This document shows, in pieces, positions 8,496 through 17,608 of a stretch of DNA of 64,000 nucleotides. Source of the DNA: Caryophanales bacterium (GTDB taxonomy: Bacteria > Bacillota > Bacilli > Exiguobacteriales > Exiguobacteriaceae); contig CABIYO010000004.1 in the NCBI GenBank assembly GCA_902362975.1, positions 1-64,000 on the forward strand, given 5' to 3'. The notes under the pieces were generated by a model. That model was not told where the DNA came from, did not search any database, and saw nothing but the letters and a program-made list of their open reading frames with translations. Both the position numbers and the translations under genes were made by a program. The first letter of the stretch is position 1. Every line of letters starts with the position of its first letter.

Positions 8496-8951
8496 CACTT
8501 TATTCAAGAAGATGATCCGTTGATTACTCGATCCTCGAAAACGAAGTCCCATGTCTCGTAGCGACTGCTCGTAACGACCATCGACGAGCACATCGGCATA
8601 GTCCAACACGGTTTGAATCGCTTCGTCGTGCATCTCTTCCAACTGTTCGAGCGTATAACCGGTATACACCCACACATTTTTACCGAGCCACTTACATGCC
8701 TTGACGAGTTCCGCTAACGCTGACGATTGAAGAAACGGTTCGCCCCCAGAAATGGTCACCCCTTCCCAACCACTGAGTTTGACGAGTTGAACAAGTTCCT
8801 CTACTTCTACTTCCTCACCACCAAATGGATTCCACGAGGATGGATTATGACACCCTTTACAGTGATGCGGACAGCCGGCAGTAAAGATGACCGTCCGAAT
8901 CCCCGGTCCGTCAACGACGGATTCTTCAACGACGGATAGAATGCGCATCAT
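8493..8951 (-). CDS. nrdG: Anaerobic ribonucleotide reductase activase NrdG
   Basis: Radical SAM enzyme, 152 aa, that installs the glycyl radical on NrdD. The iron-sulfur cysteines are C27, C31 and C34 in GCPHHCKGC, and the SAM-binding GGEP motif appears as TISGGEPF. GAGGGTGAAAC precedes the ATG. The gene starts 26 bp inside the end of nrdD, so translation is coupled, and a terminator follows. It would act only without oxygen, since the cluster and glycyl radical are oxygen-labile. Confidence 0.93.
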   Translation of the reverse strand: MMRILSVVEESVVDGPGIRTVIFTAGCPHHCKGCHNPSSWNPFGGEEVEVEELVQLVKLSGWEGVTISGGEPFLQSSALAELVKACKWLGKNVWVYTGYTLEQLEEMHDEAIQTVLDYADVLVDGRYEQSLRDMGLRFRGSSNQRIIFLNKV

Positions 8952-10776
8952 GTTTCACCCTCGCCCGCTCTTCTTCTCGTTTCGCCGTATTCCAACGGTC
9001 CATCGTCCCGACCAAATAACCAGTGATGCGGCGGATTCGTTCGATGTTTGTATCCTCGCCACACGTCGGACAGACATCATCAATTAGTCCTTCTAATCCA
9101 CAATTTCCACAACGGTCGACAGGATGATTGATGGAACCGTAGCCGATGTTATGCTGACGCATCAAGCGGACAATCGATTCCACCGCTTCCGCATTGTGGG
9201 CAAGTGACCCATCGACTTCGACATAAGAAATGTGTCCCGCGTCACACAATGCGTGATACGGTGCCTCGATTCGGATTTTCTCACGAATTGATACAGACTG
9301 ATAGACCGGCACGTGGAATGAATTTGTATAAAAGGCACGATTAGTGACACCTTCAATCATCCCAAACGTTTCCTGGTCTCGCGTCACAAATTTACCTGAC
9401 AATCCTTCTGCCGGTGTCGCGAGCAACGAAAAGTTCAAGTCGTACGTTTCGGCTGCCGCACGCATGCGATTGGCCAAGTGCGTGACGATATCGAGACCGA
9501 GTCGCTCCGCTTCACGCGACTCAGCATGTGTACTGCCCGTCAACACCTTCAACGTTTCAGCGAGTCCGATGAAACCGAGTGAGAGCGTTCCTTGTTTTAA
9601 TACGTCTCGGACCTCATCATGGATATGTAACTGCTCACTTCCACGCCAGACCCCTTGCGTGTAGAGGAAACGGAATTCTTCAGCGCGACGCGTACATTGA
9701 TACTCGAAACGCTCAATCAACTGTTCGATGCCGATATCGATATATCGGTTGAGAATGCTGTAAAAATCCGAGATCGACTCCGAGACAAGTGCCATCTTCA
9801 CCAAGTTGAGTGTGGAGAAGGAAAGATTGCCACGTCCAACCGATGTCTCCTCTCCGTGTCGATTTCCCATGACCCGGGTACGACAACCCATGTACGCCAC
9901 TTCAGATGCATGTGTCCCATCATAGTAATCGGCATTAAACGGAGCATCGATGAAGGAGAAGTTCGGAAAAAGCCGTTTGCCTGTGACCCGACACGCTTCA
10001 CGGAAAAGATCGACGTTCGGATCGTCCTCACGAAAATTGATGCCTTCCTTCACTTTAAAGATTTGAATGGGAAAAATCGGAGTCTCCCCATTCCCTAATC
10101 CACGTTCTGTGGCACGAAGTAGCTCTCGAATGAGGATACGTCCCCACTTTGAAGTGTCCGTCCCGTAATTGATCGAGACGAACGGGACTTGCCCGCCACC
10201 TCGTGAATGCATTGAGTTCGCGTTGTGAATGAACGCCTCGCACGCCTGATACGTCGCCGAGATTGTCTCTTCTTCCGCCAGTTGTTTCAATTGCGCATCG
10301 TCCCAGTCAACGGGTAATGATTGGAGTCGGCTCAGTTGACGCTCATATGTCTTCTCGACATACGGCGCCAAGTCGACGTCAAACATCGGGAAGGCCTGCC
10401 CCCCATGTTGCATATTTTGATTCGCTTGAAGGATGATCGACGCGAGTGCCATGGCAGAACGAATGTCCTTTGGCGATCGGATTGTTCCATGCCCCGTATG
10501 AAATCCATCTTTTAATAATTGACCGAGTGGAATTTGACAACATGTCGTCGATCCTGTGATGTAATAGTCGGCGTCATGCACGTATAAATAGTTATCCGTG
10601 ACGGCCTGTTTTGATCGCTCCGACATCAAATACGTCTGCGATAATTCTTTCGACACTTCCGAAGAGAGTCGTGCTAGTTTCCCGAGCGGGGATTTGCCGT
10701 CCACATTCGCATTTTCTTGTACCAAGTCTTGGTCTGGTAAGACGCAGACGTCCTCATACAACTGCAATAATTTCAA
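8926..10776 (-). CDS. nrdD: Anaerobic (class III) ribonucleoside-triphosphate reductase NrdD
   Basis: Reduces ribonucleotides to deoxyribonucleotides under anaerobiosis using a glycyl radical. The C-terminus carries the zinc site CGNCG...CPTCG and the glycyl loop RITGYLVG. At 616 aa it is shorter than the E. coli enzyme: the N-terminus begins directly in the catalytic fold with no visible ATP-cone, so dATP feedback may be absent. The start is a TTG with GAGGTG seven bases upstream; no ATG in frame is better placed. Two NrdR-like boxes lie just upstream. Coupled to nrdG. Confidence 0.93.
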   Translation of the reverse strand: MKLLQLYEDVCVLPDQDLVQENANVDGKSPLGKLARLSSEVSKELSQTYLMSERSKQAVTDNYLYVHDADYYITGSTTCCQIPLGQLLKDGFHTGHGTIRSPKDIRSAMALASIILQANQNMQHGGQAFPMFDVDLAPYVEKTYERQLSRLQSLPVDWDDAQLKQLAEEETISATYQACEAFIHNANSMHSRGGGQVPFVSINYGTDTSKWGRILIRELLRATERGLGNGETPIFPIQIFKVKEGINFREDDPNVDLFREACRVTGKRLFPNFSFIDAPFNADYYDGTHASEVAYMGCRTRVMGNRHGEETSVGRGNLSFSTLNLVKMALVSESISDFYSILNRYIDIGIEQLIERFEYQCTRRAEEFRFLYTQGVWRGSEQLHIHDEVRDVLKQGTLSLGFIGLAETLKVLTGSTHAESREAERLGLDIVTHLANRMRAAAETYDLNFSLLATPAEGLSGKFVTRDQETFGMIEGVTNRAFYTNSFHVPVYQSVSIREKIRIEAPYHALCDAGHISYVEVDGSLAHNAEAVESIVRLMRQHNIGYGSINHPVDRCGNCGLEGLIDDVCPTCGEDTNIERIRRITGYLVGTMDRWNTAKREEERARVKHDAHSIRR

Positions 10777-10787
10777 AACCCATCACC

Positions 10788-10845
10788 TCACTATATATGG
10801 ATTCAAAACATTCATATTCGTTTTAAGAATCCTATATATAGATTA
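10788..10845 (-). promoter_or_regulatory. Pair of NrdR-like boxes upstream of nrdD
   Basis: CACTATATATGGAT (10789-10802) and CCTATATATAGATT (10831-10844) resemble the NrdR box (ACAC-TATATA-GTGT type). Their CTATATAT cores begin 41 bp apart, close to four helical turns; paired boxes at integral turns are typical of NrdR targets. The nearer box overlaps the region just before the ribosome site. Confidence 0.6.
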
Positions 10846-10909
10846 TGACATGTGTTTTTCTCTATGGTCACGAGTCGATATTGTGACAGTTTACGTGTGG
10901 GCATACGAT

Positions 10910-10943
10910 AAAAAAGAGCCTCGTCTTCGGTAAGACAAGGCTC
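10910..10943 (-). terminator. Terminator of the formate/nitrite channel gene
   Basis: GAGCCTTGTCTT pairs with AAGACGAGGCTC around a short CGG loop region (one G-U or mismatch pair); TTTTTT follows on the minus strand. Confidence 0.85.
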
Positions 10944-10967
10944 TACGTTATATGTGACAAACATCAT

Positions 10968-11807
10968 TTATTTAACCGATTTTACAACTTTCAATTTGAC
11001 TTCTTCCTCTAATTCTTGTGCTTCACGGAGACCTTTCGAGTTCAACCACGTATAGATGGCTCCCATGAAGAGCGCTCCACCGATAATGTTACCAAACGTC
11101 GCAGGAATCAAGTTATGAATCGCACCTGCCATGCTGATCGTCTCAGGGTGTGGGACGACGAGCGTCAAGGCGAACAAGACGAAGTTGGCGATGACGTGAT
11201 CAAATCCTGAAGCGAAGAAGACCGCGACAAGGAAGATCATCGAGAAGATTTGAGCGAACTCATTTTTCATTTGTTTCGGTAAGAAAATAGCGAGACAGAC
11301 CATCCAGTTACAGAAGATGGCGCGGAAGAAAATTTCGACTGTCGTATGATGCATTTTACTTTCAACAACGGAGAACAACCAGTTGTTCATACCGAGTTCT
11401 TGGATGACGCCAGTCGGTGCAAGTAGTAAGGCGAATAAGATTCCCCCGAGTGCGTTCCCGACGAAGCAAAGCAACCAGACGAGCATCGTGTCGCTGAGCG
11501 TTGTATAGCCGCGAAGTGTCGACGTTGTGAAATACATCGTATTCCCTGTGAACAACTCGGCTCCCCCATAGATGATCATGACGAGCGCGATTCCGAACGA
11601 GAAGCCCCCGATGAGCGTCGTGAACGGAGATTCCGCTAAATACATACCGTTGACGACTTTCAACGTGAAGATTGAAGCAAAGCCGATAAAGATCCCGGCT
11701 AACATCGCCCGTAAAAAGTATTCCATTGGACGATAATGAATCATTTTCGAGGAAGCCTGTGCTTTTTTCCGTAATGATTCGAGCGCATGGATTTCCATTG
11801 ATGCCAT
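10968..11807 (-). CDS. Formate/nitrite transporter (FNT) family channel
   Basis: About 279 aa with six hydrophobic segments and FNT hallmarks: GGIFIGFAS-like first helix (AGIFIGFASIFTL), the GGAELFTGNTM re-entrant loop, NWMVCLAIFLP, FASGFDHVIANF and NLIPATFGNIIGGALFMG. FNT pentamers carry formate, nitrite, hydrosulfide or lactate across the membrane. I start at MASMEIH, with AGAAGGG eight bases upstream; upstream codons have no site and encode a non-family tail. It is monocistronic and adjacent to the anaerobic nrdDG operon, which fits formate export during mixed-acid fermentation. An Fnr/CRP-like half-conserved palindrome lies upstream. Confidence 0.88.
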   Translation of the reverse strand: MASMEIHALESLRKKAQASSKMIHYRPMEYFLRAMLAGIFIGFASIFTLKVVNGMYLAESPFTTLIGGFSFGIALVMIIYGGAELFTGNTMYFTTSTLRGYTTLSDTMLVWLLCFVGNALGGILFALLLAPTGVIQELGMNNWLFSVVESKMHHTTVEIFFRAIFCNWMVCLAIFLPKQMKNEFAQIFSMIFLVAVFFASGFDHVIANFVLFALTLVVPHPETISMAGAIHNLIPATFGNIIGGALFMGAIYTWLNSKGLREAQELEEEVKLKVVKSVK

Positions 11808-11861
11808 GTCACAAACCCTTCTTTCTGAATAATTAAATAGGAAAGTATCAGTTCTAATATG

Positions 11862-11877
11862 TGAAATCATTAACAAT
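11862..11877 (-). promoter_or_regulatory. Possible Fnr/CRP-family site upstream of FNT gene
   Basis: TGTGA-N6-TAACA, one mismatch from the TGTGA-N6-TCACA consensus of Fnr in Bacillus. It lies about 55 nt upstream of the chosen FNT start and next to anaerobic genes. A single near-match is weak evidence. Confidence 0.35.
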
Positions 11878-12346
11878 ATAAACTATACAGTCTCTGTTGG
11901 CAATCACCTCTCGCGGGAATTGACAGAGTGTTCACATCGTAATCGTTTACATATGGCGGATTTGTGACAAGCAAAAAATCCCCCGATATTTAGGGAGGAT
12001 GGCGCACTTTTACATAATGAAAAATAGGGAGTGTTACTTATGAAAGTAAAAAATATTCGGTTCAGATTATTCTGACCAAGCTACATGCGGCACGAGATAT
12101 ATTCTCGGAATATCTCATCTAAAATAAAGAACGACATTCAAAACAAAATAAAAGACTTCGATGAGTTTCTCATACATATTCATTGAGTGTTGCAGTATAC
12201 ATTACTCTCGATCGGATTTATATTGTTTCGCAAGATGGAACAACCAACTCCTATCTATCGTGAAATAATTCGAAATGAGAGACTTACGCGAACTGATTTT
12301 TTTAGGAGATGCTGGATGGATAAAAGAAAATTATTAAAAAAACAAA
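11878..12346. other. Gene-poor AT-rich stretch
   Basis: Between the FNT gene and the terminator behind the L25 gene no intact gene is convincing. The stretch holds a possible weak hairpin plus U-tract (11975-12001, minus sense), an 8-nt-loop hairpin GAGATAT/ATATCTC (12096-12118) and the plus-strand reading frame with two stops annotated separately. Confidence 0.6.
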
Positions 12347-12363
12347 GGAGCATCGCCGCCCCT
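12040..12363 (+). pseudogene. Reading frame interrupted by two in-frame TGA codons (possible decayed gene)
   Basis: From an ATG preceded by GGGAG, one frame reads about 108 codons with only two stops, both TGA (12073 and 12184). The segments are MKVKNIRFRLF, a 35-residue lysine-rich part, and a part containing LLSIGFILFRKMEQ and IYREIIRNERLTRTDFF. It is AT-richer than its neighbours. I do not recognise the product. It could be a decayed small gene, an acquired fragment, or chance. The 3' end runs into the L25 terminator. Confidence 0.25.
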
Positions 12364-12383
12364 TTTTTGGGACAATGCTCCGC
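12336..12383 (-). terminator. Terminator of rplY/ctc
   Basis: GGAGCAT pairs with ATGCTCC, with an inner GTCCC/GGGGC stem. On the minus strand TTTGTTTTTTT follows. Confidence 0.85.
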
Positions 12384-12424
12384 TCCATTGAATCGTGTCA
12401 TGATTGCAGACACGAACGCAACTC

Positions 12425-13042
12425 TTATTCTTTATCCTCAGTCGATTTTTCTGTTTCTTCAGAAGAAGCTTCTGATTCTTCCTCTTCAACTTGTGCAACC
12501 GGCTCATTCACAGAGGCGATGTGCGTATCTGGTTCCGAGACAATCGTGTACGATTTGCCTTCAGGAAGATCCGCTACCGTCACCGAGTCACCAATTTCGA
12601 GGTCTGATACATCGAGTTCAATGCGTTCAGGGATGTTGGCAGGTGTCGCTGCGACCGTCACTTTATAAAGTGACTGGGCGAGATATCCGCCTTCTTTGAC
12701 GCCTTTCGCATCGCCGACAAGGACGATATCCGCTTCGACTTCTGTCTCTTCATCCATCTTCACAGCCATAAATTCGACGTGTTGATAGAAGTTTGTGAAC
12801 GGATCCGTTTCCGATCCGTGCACGAGCGTGTTGATCTTGTTTCCATCGAAATGGAGTTCGATCAACGCGTTGTCACCGTGGTCTCGAAGAATTTTACGAA
12901 GGTCCATCTCGTCAAACACGATTGGCGTGCTGTCTACTTTATGACCATAGACAACGCCTAACGCTTTTCCTTCCTTACGCAACTTCTTGCGTAGTGACCG
13001 TGGGCGCAATTCTCGTTTTGATACTTGAAGTTTGTTCGTCAT
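12425..13042 (-). CDS. rplY: Ribosomal protein L25/general stress protein Ctc
   Basis: A 205-aa TL5/CTC-type L25, binding 5S rRNA in the large subunit. The N-terminal domain (about 1-95) has [23 protein letters not shown]; the C-terminal beta domain (about 100-185) contains [43 protein letters not shown] repeats; the last 25 residues are strongly acidic ([11 protein letters not shown]). In B. subtilis ctc is a classical sigma-B gene, and here a sigma-B-like promoter lies about 107 nt upstream. It is monocistronic with its own terminator. Confidence 0.93.
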   Translation of the reverse strand: MTNKLQVSKRELRPRSLRKKLRKEGKALGVVYGHKVDSTPIVFDEMDLRKILRDHGDNALIELHFDGNKINTLVHGSETDPFTNFYQHVEFMAVKMDEETEVEADIVLVGDAKGVKEGGYLAQSLYKVTVAATPANIPERIELDVSDLEIGDSVTVADLPEGKSYTIVSEPDTHIASVNEPVAQVEEEESEASSEETEKSTEDKE

Positions 13043-13084
13043 TTTCTCTTCCTCCTACATGGATATACATTTCATGTCGACATC

Positions 13085-13118
13085 TTGAGGGTGAGGCAGT
13101 GAAAAAGCCACCTCTCAA
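13085..13118 (-). promoter_or_regulatory. Leader hairpin in the L25 5' UTR
   Basis: On the minus strand TTGAG(A)GGTG pairs with CACCCTCAA around a ~15-nt loop, giving nine base pairs with one bulge between the promoter and the ribosome site. No U-tract follows, so it is not a terminator. It could be a stability or autoregulation element. Confidence 0.35.
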
Positions 13119-13148
13119 CCTCGATGCGTTGAGTGACATGTGTATAGT

Positions 13149-13174
13149 ATTCCCATGACGGCTACTGAATAAAC
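13149..13174 (-). promoter_or_regulatory. Sigma-B-type promoter of rplY/ctc
   Basis: GTTTAT, 14-nt spacer, GGGAAT on the minus strand, close to the sigma-B consensus GTTTAA-N13-15-GGGTAT. Its position before ctc matches the known stress control of this gene in Bacillus. Confidence 0.65.
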
Positions 13175-13207
13175 GTTACATCGTGTTAAAACAAGGTAAC
13201 AAGACGA

Positions 13208-15025
13208 TTACATGACGCGTTTGAACAACTTCTCGAGTTCATACGTGCTCCACTTCACGAGAATCGGTCGCCCGTGCGGACACGTGAACGGAGAGGTCGT
13301 TCGACTCAAATCATCAATCAATTGTCGCATCATCTCCATATTGAGTGGATGATTCGCTTTGATGGATCGTTTACATGCCATGAGGATCGATACTTCCTCA
13401 CGATATTTCGCGATGTCGATTGATCGCTGTTGAATGGCCATCTCCACTAAATCACGAATCGTGCCTTCTAAGTCATGTTGCGGATACCATGTCGGAATCT
13501 CACGGACAAGGAACGTGTTACCCCCAAACGGCTCTAACGTGATGCCGGCATCCGCAAGAAGCGGGAGCACTTCTTCAATAGCGAGCGTCTCTTCTTGTGT
13601 GAACTCTAACGTCAGCGGAATCAATAGAAGCTGATATTCTTTTTCCGGACGTCCTAACTGCTCATAAAACAACTCATACTTGATGCGTTCCTGAGCTGCG
13701 TGTTGGTCCATCACGTACATTCCGTCTTCCGCCCCACAGATGATATAACTCGAATGGAGTTGCCCGATGACGTCTAACGCTGGTAAACGTTCCGACTGAC
13801 GAACAGGTTCCTCGACCTGTTCTTGTTGCAGCATCTCTGGTTCCGGTTCATGAACGAGCGGCGCCGGATTCCATTGGGAAGGAGACGTGAGCGACTCTTT
13901 TCGCTCGCGAGGAATCGGATAGTTCCACTCGAGGGTGTCTGCTTGTTTAGGTTGGGACTCCATTGAAAAGTCGAGCTTCGACTGTTCGGACGGTGTCACG
14001 TGTTTGGGTTTTGGTTCTTGTTTCACAGACGGAATGAGACATTGCTCCCGGAGCGTCAATTGAACGGTCTCTCGAATGAGCTGGCACAATTCTTTTTCTT
14101 TCGACAAGCGTACTTCACGTTTCGTCGGATGGACGTTCACGTCAATCAACATCGGGTCCATCTTCACCTCGAGCACGGCAATCGGATAGCGACCGATCGG
14201 TAAGAGCGTATGATAGCCTTCGAGCACGCTTTGGGTCAGTGCAAAGTTCTTAATGCTTCGACCGTTTAAGATGAGAGTCACATATTGTTTGTTCGAACGG
14301 GTCACTTCCGGGCGTACGAGATGCGCGCTCAACATATAGTCGTTCGTCTTACTCGAAGCCGTGACGATTTGTGCGGCGACTTGGCGACCATAGATGGCGA
14401 GCATGACTTGTTTCAAGTCCCCATTCCCGTTCGTGCGTAACAATTCTTTTTCTTCATGGAAGACGGTGAAACGAATCTCCGGATGAGACAGCGCCAAACG
14501 GTTCAACGTATCCGTAATGCTCGCGAGTTCAGTCGCCGATGTCTTCAAATATTTCAGACGGGCCGGTGTGTTGAAGAAGAGCTGACTGACCGCGATTTCG
14601 GTCCCGACGTTCGTCGCCGCCGGATTGGTCGCTGTGACGACACCGCCTTCGAGCGTCATCTCGAAGCCATCTTCATCTGCTCGCTTTGACTTCAACGAGA
14701 CGTGACTGACCGACGCAATCGAGGCGAGTGCCTCACCGCGGAAGCCGAGCGTCCGAATCCGGAACAAGTCATGCTCGTCCCGGATTTTACTCGTCGCATG
14801 CCGCAAGAATGCTCGCGCCGCATCTTCTTCATGGAACCCATGCCCGTTGTCACGGACTTTGATTAGTCGAATACCCGCCTCTTGTAAGTCGACGTCCACT
14901 TTCGTCGCTCCCGCGTCAATGGCATTTTCGACTAATTCTTTGACGACGGAAGCAGGTCGTTCGACAACCTCCCCGGCTGCGATTCGGTTTGCGAGCTGTT
15001 CCGATAACTCTCGAATGATTCCCAT
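13208..15025 (-). CDS. mutL: DNA mismatch repair protein MutL
   Basis: GHKL ATPase and endonuclease that links MutS mismatch recognition to strand incision. The N-terminus has the catalytic ENAIDAGA helix (E33), DNGHGF and GFRGEAL loops. A variable proline- and glutamine-rich linker spans about residues 335-420. The C-terminal nuclease domain carries MDQHAAQERIKYE, ACKRSIKA and CPHGRP, the metal-site motifs that mark the endonuclease-competent MutL of non-E. coli type. Length of 605 aa is normal. It starts 4 nt after mutS and ends a ricA-mutS-mutL run. Confidence 0.96.
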   Translation of the reverse strand: MGIIRELSEQLANRIAAGEVVERPASVVKELVENAIDAGATKVDVDLQEAGIRLIKVRDNGHGFHEEDAARAFLRHATSKIRDEHDLFRIRTLGFRGEALASIASVSHVSLKSKRADEDGFEMTLEGGVVTATNPAATNVGTEIAVSQLFFNTPARLKYLKTSATELASITDTLNRLALSHPEIRFTVFHEEKELLRTNGNGDLKQVMLAIYGRQVAAQIVTASSKTNDYMLSAHLVRPEVTRSNKQYVTLILNGRSIKNFALTQSVLEGYHTLLPIGRYPIAVLEVKMDPMLIDVNVHPTKREVRLSKEKELCQLIRETVQLTLREQCLIPSVKQEPKPKHVTPSEQSKLDFSMESQPKQADTLEWNYPIPRERKESLTSPSQWNPAPLVHEPEPEMLQQEQVEEPVRQSERLPALDVIGQLHSSYIICGAEDGMYVMDQHAAQERIKYELFYEQLGRPEKEYQLLLIPLTLEFTQEETLAIEEVLPLLADAGITLEPFGGNTFLVREIPTWYPQHDLEGTIRDLVEMAIQQRSIDIAKYREEVSILMACKRSIKANHPLNMEMMRQLIDDLSRTTSPFTCPHGRPILVKWSTYELEKLFKRVM

Positions 15026-15029
15026 CGAC

Positions 15030-17555
15030 TCACCCTTTCTTTGCGGTCTGTTGCAGTTCGTAAAGTGCCTGCATCGCTTCGATTGGATTCATTGCCAACA
15101 AATCGAGTTTGAGCAGTTGCTCCCGTACGGCATCATTCGACTCGAATAGCGACAACTGGCTGACTTCTTCCGCTAGCGGAGCAGGTCGCTCGTTCAAACT
15201 CGGTTTCGTTGCTTCCGACTCGAGTTCTGACAGAATCGTCCGGGCCCGGTCAATCAATGAATCCGGAAGTTCAGCCAATTTCGCCACGTGAATCCCATAT
15301 GACTTGTCGGCACGTCCTGGATGTACCTCATGGAGGAAGACGACTCGTCCATCCCGCTCAATCGCCCGGACATGAACATTCTCAAGTGTCGGAATCGAAT
15401 CTTCGAGCACTGTCAGTTCATGATAGTGCGTCGAGAAGAGTGTCTTCGCGCCGATTGTCGAGGCGATATATTCGACGATTGCTTGTGCGAGCGCCATTCC
15501 GTCATACGTCGACGTCCCGCGACCAATCTCATCTAATAGAATCAGACTATTGCTCGTTGCCTCGGTGACGGCTTGTCGTGTCTCGGTCATCTCGACCATG
15601 AACGTCGACTGTCCGCTGACCAAATCGTCCGCCGCACCGATCCGTGTGAAGATGCGGTCAAAAAGCGGGAGTTCCGCCGCTTCTGCCGGGACGAATGAAC
15701 CGATTTGATGAAGGATCGCGATCAAGGCAAATTGACGCATGTACGTCGATTTACCGGACATGTTCGGACCCGTGATGAGCAACATTTGACGTGTGTCGTC
15801 AAGCGTCAAGTCATTGGCGACATACTCACCTCGTGGCAAGACAGTTTCAATGACAGGGTGTCGTCCCCGTTCGATTTGTACATGCGTCGCTGTAACCGGA
15901 CGCACATACTCCCGTTTTTCGGCCACGACGGCAAGGGCGAGGAGAACATCCAACTCGCTGAGTGAGCGGGCCAATTGTTGAAGGTCCTTCGTGTACGTCT
16001 TCACTTCTTCGCGGAGCGCGACAAACAAGTCATATTCGAGCGTACAGCTCTTCTCTTCCGCTCCTAAGATGAGCGCTTCCTTCTCTTTCAGCTCTGGAGT
16101 GATGTAGCGTTCCGCATTCGTCAACGTCTGCTTCCGCTCATAACGCCCTTCTTCGAGCAACTTCGCATTCGCTTTCGTCACTTCTAAGTAGTAACCGAAT
16201 ACGCGGTTATACCCGACCTTCAACGACTTGATGCCGGTCGCGATGCGTTCCTGTTGTTCGAGGTTGGCAATCCACGATTTCCCGTTCGCTTTCGCTTCTA
16301 ACAGTTCGTCGAGCTCTTCCGAATATCCGTGACGAATCATCCCACCTTCTTTCGTCGAGATTGGGGGTGAATCGACGAGGGCAGCCCGAAGCTGTTCACT
16401 CAACGTCTCGAACGAGTCGAGATTTTGTTCGATTTGCTGCAAGCGATCGGCTTTCACCGTTTGTAAGAGTGACCGGACGACTGGCATCCGCTCGAGTGTG
16501 TCGCGTAGTTGGACGAGGTCTCGCGCATTCGCCGTCCCGTACCCGACTTTTGCGACAAGACGTTCGATATCGTAGACTCGCTTCAGCTCTTCTTGTAGTT
16601 GATCGCGCAACATGAAGTCGTCCACCAAGTTCTCGACAGCGTCCTGTCGTTCTTTGATGCCTTGCTCTGTATAGAGTGGCTGTTCGAGCCAACGCTTCAA
16701 CAAACGACCGCCCATCGCCGTCGTCGTCTCATCAAGGAGTGAAAGCAGTGACCCTTTCCGTTCCCCTGAACGAGCCGAACGGAACAACTCAAGATTTCGG
16801 GCCGTCTTGGCGTCGAGTTGCATATGCTGTTCAACCTCATAGGCGACAGCTGGTTGCAGGTGATCGAGCGAACGTTTCTGTGTTTTCGTGAGATAAGCGA
16901 ACAACAACTCAAACGCCGATCGTTGTGCCTCATCTTTCGCACCTTGTGCGAGTGGACTCTCCCGCTTGTCCACTTGAATCGAGAGAGGAATTCCGGTCTG
17001 ACGTAACAAGTCGGCCAACCGTTCATCCTCGACGATGACCTCGTTCGGGAGCAATCCTTCGATTTCCCTTAAGACAGCTTCTTCTGACGAGAGCGTCGTC
17101 AACCATGATTCCCCCGTCGTGACGTCACCGCGAGCAATTCCGAATCGGCCTGCGACGTCCGAGATGGCGACGAGATATCGGTTCTCTTTTTCACTGAGTG
17201 ACGCCATGTATGTACCCGGCGTGATCACTTGAATGACTTCCCGTTTCACGAGTCCTTTCGTCGCCTTCGGGTCTTCCGTCTGTTCACAGATGGCGACATT
17301 GAATCCTTTTTCAATCAGTTGTTCAATGTAGATCGCCGCGGAATGATGCGGAACGCCACACATCGGGATTGGATGCTCGGCCTGTTTCCCGTTTTTAGAA
17401 GTGAGCGTGAGCTCTAACTCCTTTGCGACAATTTGTGCATCTTCAAAAAACAACTCGTAAAAGTCGCCGAGTCGATAGAATAAAAAGGCGTCTGGATAGT
17501 CGGCCTTGATGGAGAAATATTGTTTCATCATTGGTGTTTGATGGACTTCTTGCAT
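15030..17555 (-). CDS. mutS: DNA mismatch repair ATPase MutS
   Basis: 841 aa. The mismatch-probing Phe-x-Glu sits in [10 protein letters not shown] near residue 35. Connector, lever and clamp domains fill the middle. The C-terminal ABC-type ATPase has [13 protein letters not shown] (Walker A), a [17 protein letters not shown]alker B/signature region and the STHYHEL switch. The final ~40 residues give the dimer/tetramer helix. Bacillus-type order (ymcA upstream, mutL downstream) is kept, but cotE is absent, as expected in a non-spore-former such as Exiguobacterium. Confidence 0.96.
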   Translation of the reverse strand: MQEVHQTPMMKQYFSIKADYPDAFLFYRLGDFYELFFEDAQIVAKELELTLTSKNGKQAEHPIPMCGVPHHSAAIYIEQLIEKGFNVAICEQTEDPKATKGLVKREVIQVITPGTYMASLSEKENRYLVAISDVAGRFGIARGDVTTGESWLTTLSSEEAVLREIEGLLPNEVIVEDERLADLLRQTGIPLSIQVDKRESPLAQGAKDEAQRSAFELLFAYLTKTQKRSLDHLQPAVAYEVEQHMQLDAKTARNLELFRSARSGERKGSLLSLLDETTTAMGGRLLKRWLEQPLYTEQGIKERQDAVENLVDDFMLRDQLQEELKRVYDIERLVAKVGYGTANARDLVQLRDTLERMPVVRSLLQTVKADRLQQIEQNLDSFETLSEQLRAALVDSPPISTKEGGMIRHGYSEELDELLEAKANGKSWIANLEQQERIATGIKSLKVGYNRVFGYYLEVTKANAKLLEEGRYERKQTLTNAERYITPELKEKEALILGAEEKSCTLEYDLFVALREEVKTYTKDLQQLARSLSELDVLLALAVVAEKREYVRPVTATHVQIERGRHPVIETVLPRGEYVANDLTLDDTRQMLLITGPNMSGKSTYMRQFALIAILHQIGSFVPAEAAELPLFDRIFTRIGAADDLVSGQSTFMVEMTETRQAVTEATSNSLILLDEIGRGTSTYDGMALAQAIVEYIASTIGAKTLFSTHYHELTVLEDSIPTLENVHVRAIERDGRVVFLHEVHPGRADKSYGIHVAKLAELPDSLIDRARTILSELESEATKPSLNERPAPLAEEVSQLSLFESNDAVREQLLKLDLLAMNPIEAMQALYELQQTAKKG

Positions 17556-17579
17556 GTTGATTCACCTCTAGAAAGTACA

Positions 17580-17602
17580 ACAGCTGACCATCGGCCAGCT
17601 GT
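17580..17602 (-). other. Intercistronic hairpin between ricA and mutS, no U-tract
   Basis: ACAGCTGGCC pairs with GGTCAGCTGT over 10 bp (one G-U) with a 3-nt loop. TGTACTTTC follows, so termination is unlikely to be efficient. RNase processing or mRNA stabilisation is possible. Confidence 0.55.
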
Positions 17603-17608
17603 GTCGTT

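Noticed and set aside
10880-10900. TGTGA-N6 half site near nrdD as an Fnr box
   Set aside because: The second half matches the consensus at too few positions.
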